NCBI RefSeq assembly: GCF_002860285.1
Contig: NZ_PGVF01000006.1
Coordinates: forward strand, 124,001 to 188,000
Length of the DNA stretch: 64,000 bases
Reading direction: 5' to 3'
DNA from: Bacillus sp. M6-12
GTDB lineage: Bacteria; Bacillota; Bacilli; Bacillales; DSM-1321
Part shown: in pieces, positions 1 to 9,150 of the stretch
How the letters are laid out: every line of letters begins with the position of its first letter
Position numbering within the stretch: position 1 is the stretch's first letter
Notes under the pieces: generated by a model
Seen by the model: the letters and a program-made list of their open reading frames with translations, nothing else
What the model was told of the DNA's origin: nothing
Database searches by the model: none
Made by a program: the position numbers and the translations under genes

Positions 1-1691
1 CAAAGGCTGATGCTATTGAAGCTGCTGACGGTAAAAAATTGGCTGGCTTCACAGGCGTTGTTACTGTAAATGATACAGTTAAGCCTTCAGTAACAGGCGT
101 AACGTATCCAAATGCAAAGACAGCTCGAGTTAATTTCTCTGAGCCGCTATCAGCAGAAGGTTTAATTACAGCTAAATATGCAGATGGAACCACTGCAGCA
201 GTTACACCAGTTTTCACAGCTGGCAAAGCATACATCGATTTGAATGTATCAGCTCTGACTGCTAACAAAGAAGCTACAGTAACAATTGTAGGGGCAAAAG
301 ATGCAAAAGGAAATATTGCAACACCTAACCCAATCTCTGTAACAGTTAAAAAGGATACAAGTGATGTAACAGCACCAGCTGTACAATCTGTTACACCAAC
401 ATCTGCTACTTCATTTGATCTAAAACTATCTGAAGCAGTTTCTAAAGCAGCTGCAGCTGATCTTGCTGCTGGTGTCTCTCTTGGTGCTATTAAAGTTGGT
501 ACAACTGATGTTACGGCTAATGCTGCTGTTGATTCAGAAGATCCAACAGTAATCCACGTAACTGGCCTAAGTGCTTTAACAGGCTTACGGACTATTTCCG
601 TAGAAGCTAACGCGCTTGTTGACTTCTCAGGCAACCTGAATGCTGCTTTCTCTCAAGTAGTAAGCTTTGACGCTGATCAGGCAGAGCCGACAATTGAATC
701 AACTTCTGTTGAAACAATTAACAATGTTAAATATTTAGTAGTAAACTTTAATGAAAACGTAACTCCAGTTGCTGCGAAAGCTCTTGTTTTCAACTATGTT
801 AGAGATAACGGAGAAAGAGCTAGCACAACGATCACTACAAATGCAGTTGCGGGTACTCAAGGTGAAGCAACTCTTCACAATGCTGTAAATGGTGTATCTA
901 AATCTATCAAAATCAACCTTGGCAGCCTTGCTAGTGAAGATTATACTGTTAACCTAGTAGCTGGATTGGCTGAAGATGGTTTTGGTAACGACTCTGTTGC
1001 TAGAAATGACGTTGCAGTAACTGTTGGTGCAGCGACTATCCAACAAGCAGTTAAGCTAACAACTAGCACTCCTGCTAGCGACGTTAACAACGGTGTAGAA
1101 ACAGTTGATTCAAACACACTGCGTGTTCACTTCACAAAAGAATTGGATATTGCAAGTGCTACAACAGCAGGCAACTATGCTGTGGAAGGTGCTACAGTAG
1201 AAAAAGCTGAAATCTACAAAAACAACAGCACTGATGGCTATATTGTAGAACTTACTCTTGCAGATAATACTGTTGAATTAGCCGGCGAGTATGATGTAAA
1301 AGTAAGTAATGTCGCTGCTAAAAACGGCACTGCAATGAACACTTATACAACAACTGAAGTATTATCTGAAAATGTAAGACCGGTTGTTACAAAAGCTGTA
1401 CTTGCTACACCGCAGACTGTAACACTTACTTTCTCTGAAGCAGTGAAAAATTTAGCAGCAGATGCTGATGATTTTGAATTGCTAATCGGCGGAGTAAAGG
1501 TTGCTGCAAATGACGTTGTTTCATCTCCACTACAAGGTACTGCAGCAACTACTTTAACAGTAACTTTAGAAGCACCTGTTATTTCTGCAGACCTTGCTAA
1601 AGGCTTATCATTAAAAGGTCTAGATACAATTGACCTTGTTGATGCGGCTGGAAACAAAGTATCTGTAGCTGGAACAGTAGCAGTTCAGTAA
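1..1691 (+). CDS. S-layer-type protein with Ig-like repeats, C-terminal part (5' end outside window)
   Basis: The frame is open from base 3 to the TAA at 1689, giving about 562 residues of a longer protein; the TTG at 39 is only an internal codon. The visible part is a chain of Ig-like beta-sandwich modules of roughly 95-120 residues. Each starts with a segment such as VKPSVTGV, TAPAVQSV, AEPTIEST or VRPVVTKA and is followed by a motif of the type NFSEPL, KLSEAV, NFNENV or TFSEAV, as in SbsA-like and Big_5-like domains. It is rich in Ala, Thr and Val and has no Cys or Trp, typical of self-assembling surface proteins. No SLH domain is visible; one could lie in the missing N-terminus. A strong terminator follows. 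The S-layer role is inferred from composition and neighbours. Confidence 0.8.
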   Translation, partial: KADAIEAADGKKLAGFTGVVTVNDTVKPSVTGVTYPNAKTARVNFSEPLSAEGLITAKYADGTTAAVTPVFTAGKAYIDLNVSALTANKEATVTIVGAKDAKGNIATPNPISVTVKKDTSDVTAPAVQSVTPTSATSFDLKLSEAVSKAAAADLAAGVSLGAIKVGTTDVTANAAVDSEDPTVIHVTGLSALTGLRTISVEANALVDFSGNLNAAFSQVVSFDADQAEPTIESTSVETINNVKYLVVNFNENVTPVAAKALVFNYVRDNGERASTTITTNAVAGTQGEATLHNAVNGVSKSIKINLGSLASEDYTVNLVAGLAEDGFGNDSVARNDVAVTVGAATIQQAVKLTTSTPASDVNNGVETVDSNTLRVHFTKELDIASATTAGNYAVEGATVEKAEIYKNNSTDGYIVELTLADNTVELAGEYDVKVSNVAAKNGTAMNTYTTTEVLSENVRPVVTKAVLATPQTVTLTFSEAVKNLAADADDFELLIGGVKVAANDVVSSPLQGTAATTLTVTLEAPVISADLAKGLSLKGLDTIDLVDAAGNKVSVAGTVAVQ

Positions 1692-1709
1692 TTTGTATGA
1701 GCAAAAATT

Positions 1710-1756
1710 AGGTCGATCTGGAGGACGAGTAATTGTCCTTTGGATTGGCCTTTTTT
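1710..1756 (+). terminator. Terminator of the S-layer gene
   Basis: Two 17-base arms (1710-1726 and 1735-1751) pair throughout if G-U pairs are allowed, followed by a T run. The rest of the 321-base gap up to 2013 is AT-rich and must carry the next promoter, but I see no convincing -35/-10 pair. Confidence 0.85.
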
Positions 1757-2012
1757 GCATTGGAGAATATTCTTTGTTTCTTCTATATATTGGGGATGCA
1801 CTTATGGTAAAAGAATAGGAAATAAAACCGATAAAAGTAAATGAACCGTCTAAGATTTGTTGTAGATACCTTAGGGCTTATCACGCTTTTTACCTGAAAG
1901 TCGGTATGGTTAAATGCAAAAATCTCTTATTCTACTATAAATTATCCCGTAACTACTATGTAAAGTAGGATTGTTTAGTCGGTAAATTTCTAAAAAATAT
2001 GGGGGAAATAAA

Positions 2013-5000
2013 TTGAAGTCTTCAAAGCGTAAAAAACAGTTACTATCGGTTCTTTCTGCGTCTGTAGCAACAAGTGCGATAGTAAGTGTTGCTCCAGCAG
2101 GATTTGCAGCGCAAGGCACCGTTTTCTCTGATGTAAAGTCATCCGACCATTTTTACGAAGCTGTAAGAAGCTTACATGCCCGTAACGTTATTAACGGTTT
2201 TAAAGATGGAACATTTCGGCCGTATGAAAAATTAACGAGAGCCCAAGCAGCTAAAATTGTTGCTGCGGCCTTAAATTTAGATATTATAAATGTTCAGAAT
2301 CCCAAATTCAAGGATGTACCACAAACAAGCTGGGAATACCGCTATGTTGCCGCCCTTGCAAACAAAGGAATCATTAATGGCTCCGGCGGGCGATTCAAGC
2401 CGGCAGATCCATTAACCCGTGCTCAACTGGCCCAAATACTTGGAGCTGCTTATCAGTTAGAAAAGACTCCGTTAAAGGATTTGCGATTTATTGATGTAAA
2501 ACCAAATGATTGGTTTGCAGGTTATGTACAACCGCTGATTGAGAAAGGAATTACACAAGGGACTACCAGTACGACTTTTTCACCAAATCAATTAGTCAAT
2601 CGCGGCCAAATGGCTTCGTTTATTTATCGAAGTGAGCTTGCGATGAAGCAAACGCAGATAAATTCTGCTATTAAAAATATTACTGATCAGGAAATTGTCA
2701 CTGAAAAAGGTTCCTACAAAATCCCAAATCATATAAAAACCTGGGTTAACCCTTCAAATCTGGCAAGTTTAAAAGGGGCTGTAATTAATTTTCAGGTGAA
2801 TAACGGTACTGTTCAAAAGGTGAACACTATTGAACTGAATACTAGCGGAAAAGCAGGCATTGGTACAAACGCAGAGAATGATGGCCATGTGGTTCTTGAC
2901 GCCCGGGAAGCGATTATAGATGCTAATGTAGTAGTTAACGGTGATTACGTCACGATTAAAAATGCAACTATAAAAGGCGACCTGCACATCGGAAAGGGCG
3001 TTGAAAACTCCTTCTATACAGATAATATGAAAGTAGAAGGGAATACTGCCGTTTCGGAGACTGTAAAATTAGTAAAACAAAGCTCTAGCACTATTTATAA
3101 ATCGTTAGCGTTTAAAATGTCTATGAACGGCCAAAATGTTGCTAGAGCCTCGGCAGTCGGTAAAGCTAAGGTGAATTTCCACAATTCTAAACTTAGGAAT
3201 GTTGAAGTTTCTACAAACGGCATTGTGTTAGAAACGACAGGCTCTTCAACTGTAGAATCTTTATCTCTTTTAAGTGATGCCACTTTTACGGCAGCTGATT
3301 CTGTAACGATTCCAAAGCTTGTTATTCAATCAGGAGTCCAAAATGTTGTCATTGAAGCTAATGTACAGGAGATAGCTATTGTTGGTAATGAGAATGTTAC
3401 CATTAGCGGCAGCGGCAATTTTGAAAGAATAATAGCTAATGCCTCGACAGTGTCCTTTCAAACCAGCGGCCGTGTAGGAACATTAGGCAGTGCTGATAAA
3501 GTTTCAAAGTTTATCCTGGGATTAAACATGAAAGTACAAAATCTAGAACTGCCAGACGGAGCAAAACCTGAGGATGTAATCAAGAATTTTGAGAGTGTGA
3601 AAGGGAACATAGAACAGATAAACGGGCAAAAAGTTCCTGGCGCAGCGCCATCTATGGGCGGAGGAAGCTCAGCGGGCGGCGGGGGCGGAGTCGCCATTTC
3701 TCCAGTTCCAACAATAGCCACACCGCCATTCTTGACAGCTGACAGTACCGAACCCAAAGTTGAGCATAATATTGAACTTACATTTACGGATAATTCAGCG
3801 TGGCGAAGCAATATAACCACCGTGGAGGTTGATCGCGCTGCATTAGCCTCAAACAAATATACAGTTGAGTCAGGAAAAATCACTTTGGACAGCAGTGTAT
3901 TTCCTGCTGCTAAAAATTACGCCATTGTTATAAAAGCTACTGGTTTTTCCAATGCCAGTATCATACAGACTATTTTAGCAGCCGATCAGGTCGCCCAGGA
4001 TGCGCCTGCTTTATCGGCGACTGCATCAGCGGGATCAGTAGTCGGCAGCACCAAAATTTCCGCAACACCAGAAAACGGAAATACACTGGGAGTATTGGTA
4101 TCCAGTTCACCAATCGAAACACCGAAAGCAGGAGCAGATATTCCTGAGGGAATAACAAAGCCTTATATCTCCGGAAGTGATATACAGGGAGTCGATGCTA
4201 CTGAAAAGAAGTATGTAGCACTTTATGAAGTGGATTCGGAGAATAAAATTGTAAAGTTTAAACTAATGTCATTAACGGCTGAGCAGATTAAGGCAGATGA
4301 TTCAGTTGTACCGGATGCTGCTGTTTTGACGGCGACCGCATCATCTGGAACAGCAGCGGGCAGCACCAGAATCACCGCAACACCTGAAAACGGTAATAAA
4401 CTTGCAGTATTGGTATCCAGTACATCGATTGAAACGCCGAAAGCAGGAGCGGAGGTTCCACCGGGAACAATGAATCCTTATATCTCTGGAAATGATATAC
4501 AGGGAGCTGACGCAGCTGCAAAAAAGTATGTGGCAGTGTATGAACTAGATTCGGAGAATAAAGTCGTAAATTTCAAACTGATTACTTTGACTGCTTCACA
4601 AATCAAGTCTGCAGACGAAGTTGCCGATCCATTAACAGGTGGATCTTTGGCGGATAAAACAGGAGCCGGTACCAATGGGCAGGTAGTCGTTACTCTGCCG
4701 GCAGCAGCAGCTGGGAACTCTTTCGCTTACAGAGTCTTTGATGCAGCCCAGACTGCCCCAAATCTTGATACTGTAATTACACTCGGAGAAGGAAATTATA
4801 CAGCGATAGAGGATAAAGGCACTATTAACGCTGCAGCCGGAAAGCATGTTGTGATTGTTGAGATTGATTCGACAGGTAAGGTCAAAAAGTTTGTTGACTT
4901 AGTTTCTAATGCTGTAGATGATGTACTGACAGCACCAGCCGAACTGGCAGCTGAATCCGGAGATAGAGTTATCAGTTTAACATGGTCAGCTGCTCCAGGA

Positions 5001-6464
5001 GCAACTGGTTATGATATTTATCAGGCAGAAACAGAAAACGGAACTTTTGCCAAGTTGGGATCAACAGTTGCCTCTACCACCTTAAATGTTACGAATCTAG
5101 CATATGCTGAAGATTATTATTACTATATTAAACCAGTAGCCGGCAATGAAGTAGGTCCTGCTTCTACGACGATTAAAGTGGTTACGAATGTGGATCAGCA
5201 AGGACCTCAATATAAGGCTGATTTTGTAGTGATCAGCAATGAATCTGTTGATACTGTTATGCCCCAATCATCTGGTACTCTTGTTGCCTTGCAGCAATTT
5301 ACCACAAAGTCAAACACTATTCCTGGCTATTTGGATGTTGAAGCTTATAGGTATAATCCGGTTAAGCTGCTTAATCGGGAACTAATCAATAATGCCCCGC
5401 AAAATGATTTGAAATTTTCTATGCAGTCAACAAATGTGCTAAATAGTATAAAATCATTTAAAGTTTATAATGAAGAAATGGGAAGATATGAATCAACAGA
5501 TGCGCAGCTTCTTTATTCAGGGACGTACGGTGAGGTCTGGGTGCAGACAGGAGTGTTAACTGCAGAACAGGCTCAGGCTATAGGAAAAGAATTCGATGAG
5601 GGGATTTATCCGACGATAACCTCAAAGTTCGGAACTCCTTCCGATGTCGATAACGATGGCAGGGTAGCGATCCTTTGTCTCGATATTCAAGATGGCTGGA
5701 ACGGCAGCGGCGGCTATATTGGCGGATATTTTGATGGTAATGACTTGTTAAATGGTACAAATTCCAACAATATGGAGCTGTTTTATGTAGATACGTACCC
5801 GACGATGGGAACCGATAAAAATAACCTTGATGTTTCGAAAGCTTATTCAACATTAGCCCATGAATTCCAGCATATGGTCAATTTTAACCAAAACTGGTTT
5901 CAAGAAAATAAAGGTCAAATGGATACTTGGCTTGATGAAGGTCTGGCTATGGCCGCAGAGCATGCATACAGCGGTGTCCAAAATAACAGAATCTCGTATT
6001 ATAACGCTTCCACTTCCATTCAAAATGGACATTCTCTATTAAATTGGACTAATCGGAGCGATGTTTTATCGAATTATTCACTATCGTATCTATTTGTCCA
6101 ATATTTAAAAACACAGGCAGGCCAAGGGGATGCGATCTTTAAAGAAATTATTGATCATCCAGAAAATAATTATAAAGCAGTGGAATCAGTGATTAAGAAG
6201 TATATTGATCCAACTATGTCTTTTGGTGAATTCATGACTGCCTTTAGAATGGCTCTTGTACTTAAAGCTGACACTGGTTTATATGGTTTCCATGGAGATC
6301 AGGGATTCAATCAATTAGCACCCCGTCTATTCACAGGATCTTCTACTGAGCTCCTGGGTGGAGAGGCGGTTGTTATTAGAACCGAAAATGGCAGTCTTAC
6401 AGACCAAGGAAACAAAGGTACAGGTGTGACCTACACAGGGGTAACGGAAGCTAAAACCAATTAA
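2013..6464 (+). CDS. SLH-anchored surface metalloprotease with FnIII domain (M30-like)
   Basis: 1483 residues. The TTG start follows GGGGGA at 2001-2006. Signal peptide residues 1-32 end near FAAQ. Three SLH domains (about 33-85, 95-150, 158-212, with LTRAQ and VNRGQ motifs) give non-covalent wall anchoring. Residues about 250-540 are repetitive and polar, compatible with a beta-helix, and a Gly/Ser linker follows at 548-562. Two 105-residue repeats (662-766, 767-871) and a diverged third copy precede a fibronectin type III domain (about 972-1062). The C-terminal catalytic part has HEFQH at 1283-1287 and WLDEG about 20 residues later, the zinc-metalloprotease layout of M30/hyicolysin-like enzymes. 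Function as a surface protease is inferred from these motifs; the substrate is unknown. Confidence 0.8.
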   Translation: MKSSKRKKQLLSVLSASVATSAIVSVAPAGFAAQGTVFSDVKSSDHFYEAVRSLHARNVINGFKDGTFRPYEKLTRAQAAKIVAAALNLDIINVQNPKFKDVPQTSWEYRYVAALANKGIINGSGGRFKPADPLTRAQLAQILGAAYQLEKTPLKDLRFIDVKPNDWFAGYVQPLIEKGITQGTTSTTFSPNQLVNRGQMASFIYRSELAMKQTQINSAIKNITDQEIVTEKGSYKIPNHIKTWVNPSNLASLKGAVINFQVNNGTVQKVNTIELNTSGKAGIGTNAENDGHVVLDAREAIIDANVVVNGDYVTIKNATIKGDLHIGKGVENSFYTDNMKVEGNTAVSETVKLVKQSSSTIYKSLAFKMSMNGQNVARASAVGKAKVNFHNSKLRNVEVSTNGIVLETTGSSTVESLSLLSDATFTAADSVTIPKLVIQSGVQNVVIEANVQEIAIVGNENVTISGSGNFERIIANASTVSFQTSGRVGTLGSADKVSKFILGLNMKVQNLELPDGAKPEDVIKNFESVKGNIEQINGQKVPGAAPSMGGGSSAGGGGGVAISPVPTIATPPFLTADSTEPKVEHNIELTFTDNSAWRSNITTVEVDRAALASNKYTVESGKITLDSSVFPAAKNYAIVIKATGFSNASIIQTILAADQVAQDAPALSATASAGSVVGSTKISATPENGNTLGVLVSSSPIETPKAGADIPEGITKPYISGSDIQGVDATEKKYVALYEVDSENKIVKFKLMSLTAEQIKADDSVVPDAAVLTATASSGTAAGSTRITATPENGNKLAVLVSSTSIETPKAGAEVPPGTMNPYISGNDIQGADAAAKKYVAVYELDSENKVVNFKLITLTASQIKSADEVADPLTGGSLADKTGAGTNGQVVVTLPAAAAGNSFAYRVFDAAQTAPNLDTVITLGEGNYTAIEDKGTINAAAGKHVVIVEIDSTGKVKKFVDLVSNAVDDVLTAPAELAAESGDRVISLTWSAAPGATGYDIYQAETENGTFAKLGSTVASTTLNVTNLAYAEDYYYYIKPVAGNEVGPASTTIKVVTNVDQQGPQYKADFVVISNESVDTVMPQSSGTLVALQQFTTKSNTIPGYLDVEAYRYNPVKLLNRELINNAPQNDLKFSMQSTNVLNSIKSFKVYNEEMGRYESTDAQLLYSGTYGEVWVQTGVLTAEQAQAIGKEFDEGIYPTITSKFGTPSDVDNDGRVAILCLDIQDGWNGSGGYIGGYFDGNDLLNGTNSNNMELFYVDTYPTMGTDKNNLDVSKAYSTLAHEFQHMVNFNQNWFQENKGQMDTWLDEGLAMAAEHAYSGVQNNRISYYNASTSIQNGHSLLNWTNRSDVLSNYSLSYLFVQYLKTQAGQGDAIFKEIIDHPENNYKAVESVIKKYIDPTMSFGEFMTAFRMALVLKADTGLYGFHGDQGFNQLAPRLFTGSSTELLGGEAVVIRTENGSLTDQGNKGTGVTYTGVTEAKTN

Positions 6465-6595
6465 CAGAGAATTCTAACCACTAATTTTAAGATTTAATGA
6501 AGCCATCTTTTTAGAGCTTAAAATTAAGAGTCCTATTATCTTTAGTAACCAATTTAGTGTTAGTATTGTATATGAATGATTACTCGGGAATTTGG

Positions 6596-6634
6596 AAAAA
6601 GGAACCTTAGCTTATAGCTTTGGTTTCTTTTTTC
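6596..6634 (+). terminator. Terminator of the SLH metalloprotease
   Basis: Imperfect hairpin (GGAACC..AGCT against AGCTTTGGTTTC, with G-U pairs) followed by a T6 run. Nothing else is recognisable in the 302-base gap. Confidence 0.65.
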
Positions 6635-6766
6635 TTTAAGTTTCTATTGGATATATTTCTGGACTATCGTCCAGTTTTATCGCAGCATCTTCAGGGTAGT
6701 TAACATGGAGTAAATCATTTTAAATCGGGTAAGGTAAGATAAACTAAATATAAGGAGATAAGTTTT

Positions 6767-7501
6767 GTGAAGAAATGGGTTTTTACATTTTTCATTGTAT
6801 TACTTGCATCTGTCGGGCTAAGTAAAGAGATTGAAACAGAAGCAGCTGAAAGAAAGGTAACGGTTTTATTTGGTGACAGCAATACAGCTGGTTCAAATTG
6901 GGCAGCTAACAATTATTACAGCAGCGCAAAGTGGGCTAATCGGCTGCTAAAGACGCGGCCTGTCATAAATGCCGGTGTGGGGGGCAATTCCACTGGCATG
7001 GCCAGACAGCGATTTAAAAGGGATGTGCTGAATAGGAATCCGAAAACAGTTATCATTATGTTCGGGACGAATGACGCGCAGATAATGAACAGCAATCGAT
7101 TGCCAAGAACTTCAAAAGCAAATTTCAATAAGAATATAAGGTACTTTGTAGATACTTTAAGAGCTCGTAGAATAAATGTTATCCTCATGACCGCCCTGCC
7201 TGTGATCGAAGGAGGGCAAGGGCATTACTACTCCAGGAATAGAGAGGCATTATACAAGCCTTATGGCGGAGCCAGGGAATGGCATGATTCGTATAATGAT
7301 ATTACCAGATCCATTGCAAGACAAAAAAATGTACCTTTAATTGATACATATCGTCTCTTTATACAAGCTGCCGGAGGAAATACAGACCAGGCCCTCTCTG
7401 CTTCAGGATTATATGACCCTACAGGAATCCACATGTCGATGCACGGTGCAAATGAATTGTATCAGGCGGTACAGAGAACACTGGAAGTTAAAAGAATGTA
7501 A
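6767..7501 (+). CDS. Secreted SGNH/GDSL-family hydrolase
   Basis: 244 residues. The GTG start is chosen because AAGGAGAT lies 7-14 bases upstream. A short hydrophobic N-terminal signal (residues 2-20) predicts export. SGNH blocks are visible: GDSNTAGSNW (Ser nucleophile), GVGGNSTG (block II Gly), FGTNDAQ (block III Asn) and DPTGIHMSMHGA (block V Asp/His). These enzymes are esterases, lipases or carbohydrate deacetylases; the substrate cannot be read from the sequence. It stands alone between two terminators and has no anchoring domain, unlike its SLH-bearing paralogue downstream. Confidence 0.85.
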   Translation: MKKWVFTFFIVLLASVGLSKEIETEAAERKVTVLFGDSNTAGSNWAANNYYSSAKWANRLLKTRPVINAGVGGNSTGMARQRFKRDVLNRNPKTVIIMFGTNDAQIMNSNRLPRTSKANFNKNIRYFVDTLRARRINVILMTALPVIEGGQGHYYSRNREALYKPYGGAREWHDSYNDITRSIARQKNVPLIDTYRLFIQAAGGNTDQALSASGLYDPTGIHMSMHGANELYQAVQRTLEVKRM

Positions 7502-7530
7502 GCAGACTGTAATAATTGGGATGCAATAGT

Positions 7531-7562
7531 AGGCAGGGAGTGTAAAACTCTCTGTCTTTTTT
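7531..7562 (+). terminator. Terminator of the SGNH hydrolase gene
   Basis: 11-bp stem (7531-7541 with 7547-7557, two G-U pairs) followed by a T run. Confidence 0.8.
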
Positions 7563-7706
7563 ACGTTAATTTACCAGTCCCGGGACTATCCTAAGAAATT
7601 AATTATTTATAGACAAATAACGCAAGTTTAATATTAAAATAGATACATATACCCATCTGGATTGACATATAAATTGAGAATGCAATACAAAGGGGAGTGA
7701 AAATAG

Positions 7707-8993
7707 TTGGTTAAGCATTTTAAAAAGAGAATTGGGTTCCTGGGGTTTATTTTTGTATTATTAGTGGGGTTGCTGGCTCCTGCCGCTTCTGCCCAGACAG
7801 TGGAACCAATCAAGTATTTAGCATTGGGTGATTCCCTTGCTGCCGGAATGACGCCAGAGAAGGGCCTCAGTAAAGGATATTCTGACTTTACTGCCGAGTA
7901 TTTAAAAGGGGAAAACTTTTTAGGTACATACTCGAAGGCTTTTGCAGTTCCAGGCTATAAAACTCAGAATATTATTGATGACTTGGCTTCAAAGCCTGAG
8001 TTAAGGTCGGCCATTGCACAGTCTAATGTGATTACCATTTCAGCTGGTGCGAATGATTTACTAAAAGAAGCAAAGGTAGACCGCGAAAAAAGAACGGTAA
8101 CCCTTGATCCGGCTGCTGTGCCGGTGACACTGCAAACAATTGCAAAAAACTATATTATTATTCTTAAAACCATTAAAGATCTCAATCCGGATGCATCCGT
8201 TTATGTTATGGGATACTATTTTCCTTTCCCATTTATGGCAGATGCGCAAAAACCGCAGCTTATTCAGCTCGCTAAAACATTGAACCAAACTATTCAGCTA
8301 TCTGCGGCAGCAGAAGGTGCTGTATTTGTTTCTGTCTATGAAAAATTCGGCGACGATCCGAAGCAGTTTGTTCCTAACCCAGAGGATATTCATCCGAACC
8401 TTGATGGATATAAGCTAATGAGCGCGGCTTTAATTGATTCTATGGCCAAGGCTGCGCCTAAAGCAGCTGATGTTCCAAAAGGCCATTGGGCTGAAAAGGA
8501 ATTGAATATGCTGGTATCTGCTAAACTATTGAATGTTGATGAAAAAGGAAACATCTACCCGGAGAAAGCAATCACCAGAGCGGAAGTGGCTGATATCCTA
8601 TTTAAGTCTATTCCAATGACCAAATCGATCCCGGCTAATCCAGGTTACAAGGATGTCCCGAAAACGCATCCAGCCTATATGGCAATAGCAAAGCTTACGG
8701 AAGCGGGTATTTTTACAAAGAGTGATAACTTTAATCCTAATGCCCCGTTAACCCGAGTTCAAATGGCAAAGGTTCTTGCTGCAGCGTTCCAGTTAAAGGG
8801 TGATGGTTCAGTGCCTGCATTTAAGGACATTAGCGCTACTTATTGGGCAGCCCCTTACATTGATGCCGTTACAGATAACCACCTTATGTACGGCTATAAA
8901 AATGGCCGCTTTGGTTTGCATGATCCTTTGAATCGTGCCCAATTTGCAGTTGTCTTTGCAAGAACGCAAGCCTTGATGACCGGTAAAAAATAA
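7707..8993 (+). CDS. SLH-anchored SGNH/GDSL lipase-esterase
   Basis: 428 residues. The TTG start at 7707 is set by AGGGGAGTG just upstream. Signal peptide about 1-30 (cleavage near ASAQ). The SGNH domain (about 35-245) shows LALGDSLAAGM, a GAND block III and DIHPN as block V. Three SLH domains follow (about 255-305, 312-370, 375-425), with ITRAE, LTRVQ and LNRAQ, so the anchor is C-terminal. It should be a wall-bound esterase or lipase in the LipSF-like group. Its substrate is not visible. It forms its own transcription unit with a good terminator. Confidence 0.88.
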   Translation: MVKHFKKRIGFLGFIFVLLVGLLAPAASAQTVEPIKYLALGDSLAAGMTPEKGLSKGYSDFTAEYLKGENFLGTYSKAFAVPGYKTQNIIDDLASKPELRSAIAQSNVITISAGANDLLKEAKVDREKRTVTLDPAAVPVTLQTIAKNYIIILKTIKDLNPDASVYVMGYYFPFPFMADAQKPQLIQLAKTLNQTIQLSAAAEGAVFVSVYEKFGDDPKQFVPNPEDIHPNLDGYKLMSAALIDSMAKAAPKAADVPKGHWAEKELNMLVSAKLLNVDEKGNIYPEKAITRAEVADILFKSIPMTKSIPANPGYKDVPKTHPAYMAIAKLTEAGIFTKSDNFNPNAPLTRVQMAKVLAAAFQLKGDGSVPAFKDISATYWAAPYIDAVTDNHLMYGYKNGRFGLHDPLNRAQFAVVFARTQALMTGKK

Positions 8994-9000
8994 TACTTCC

Positions 9001-9030
9001 AAAAGCCCATTGCATGCAGTGGGCTTTTTT
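9001..9030 (+). terminator. Terminator of the SLH-GDSL gene
   Basis: AAAAGCCCA / TGGGCTTTT stem with an internal TGCATGCA palindrome and a T6 run. Confidence 0.9.
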
Positions 9031-9150
9031 GCATGGAAAAATCGACAAAATTCTAGCTGAGTGCAAGATTGTGTTGAACGATTTTTATTAGTTTGACTGC
9101 AGGTACGTGTTATAGTTTTATAGTCAGAAAATTATAAAAGGAAGTAATCA

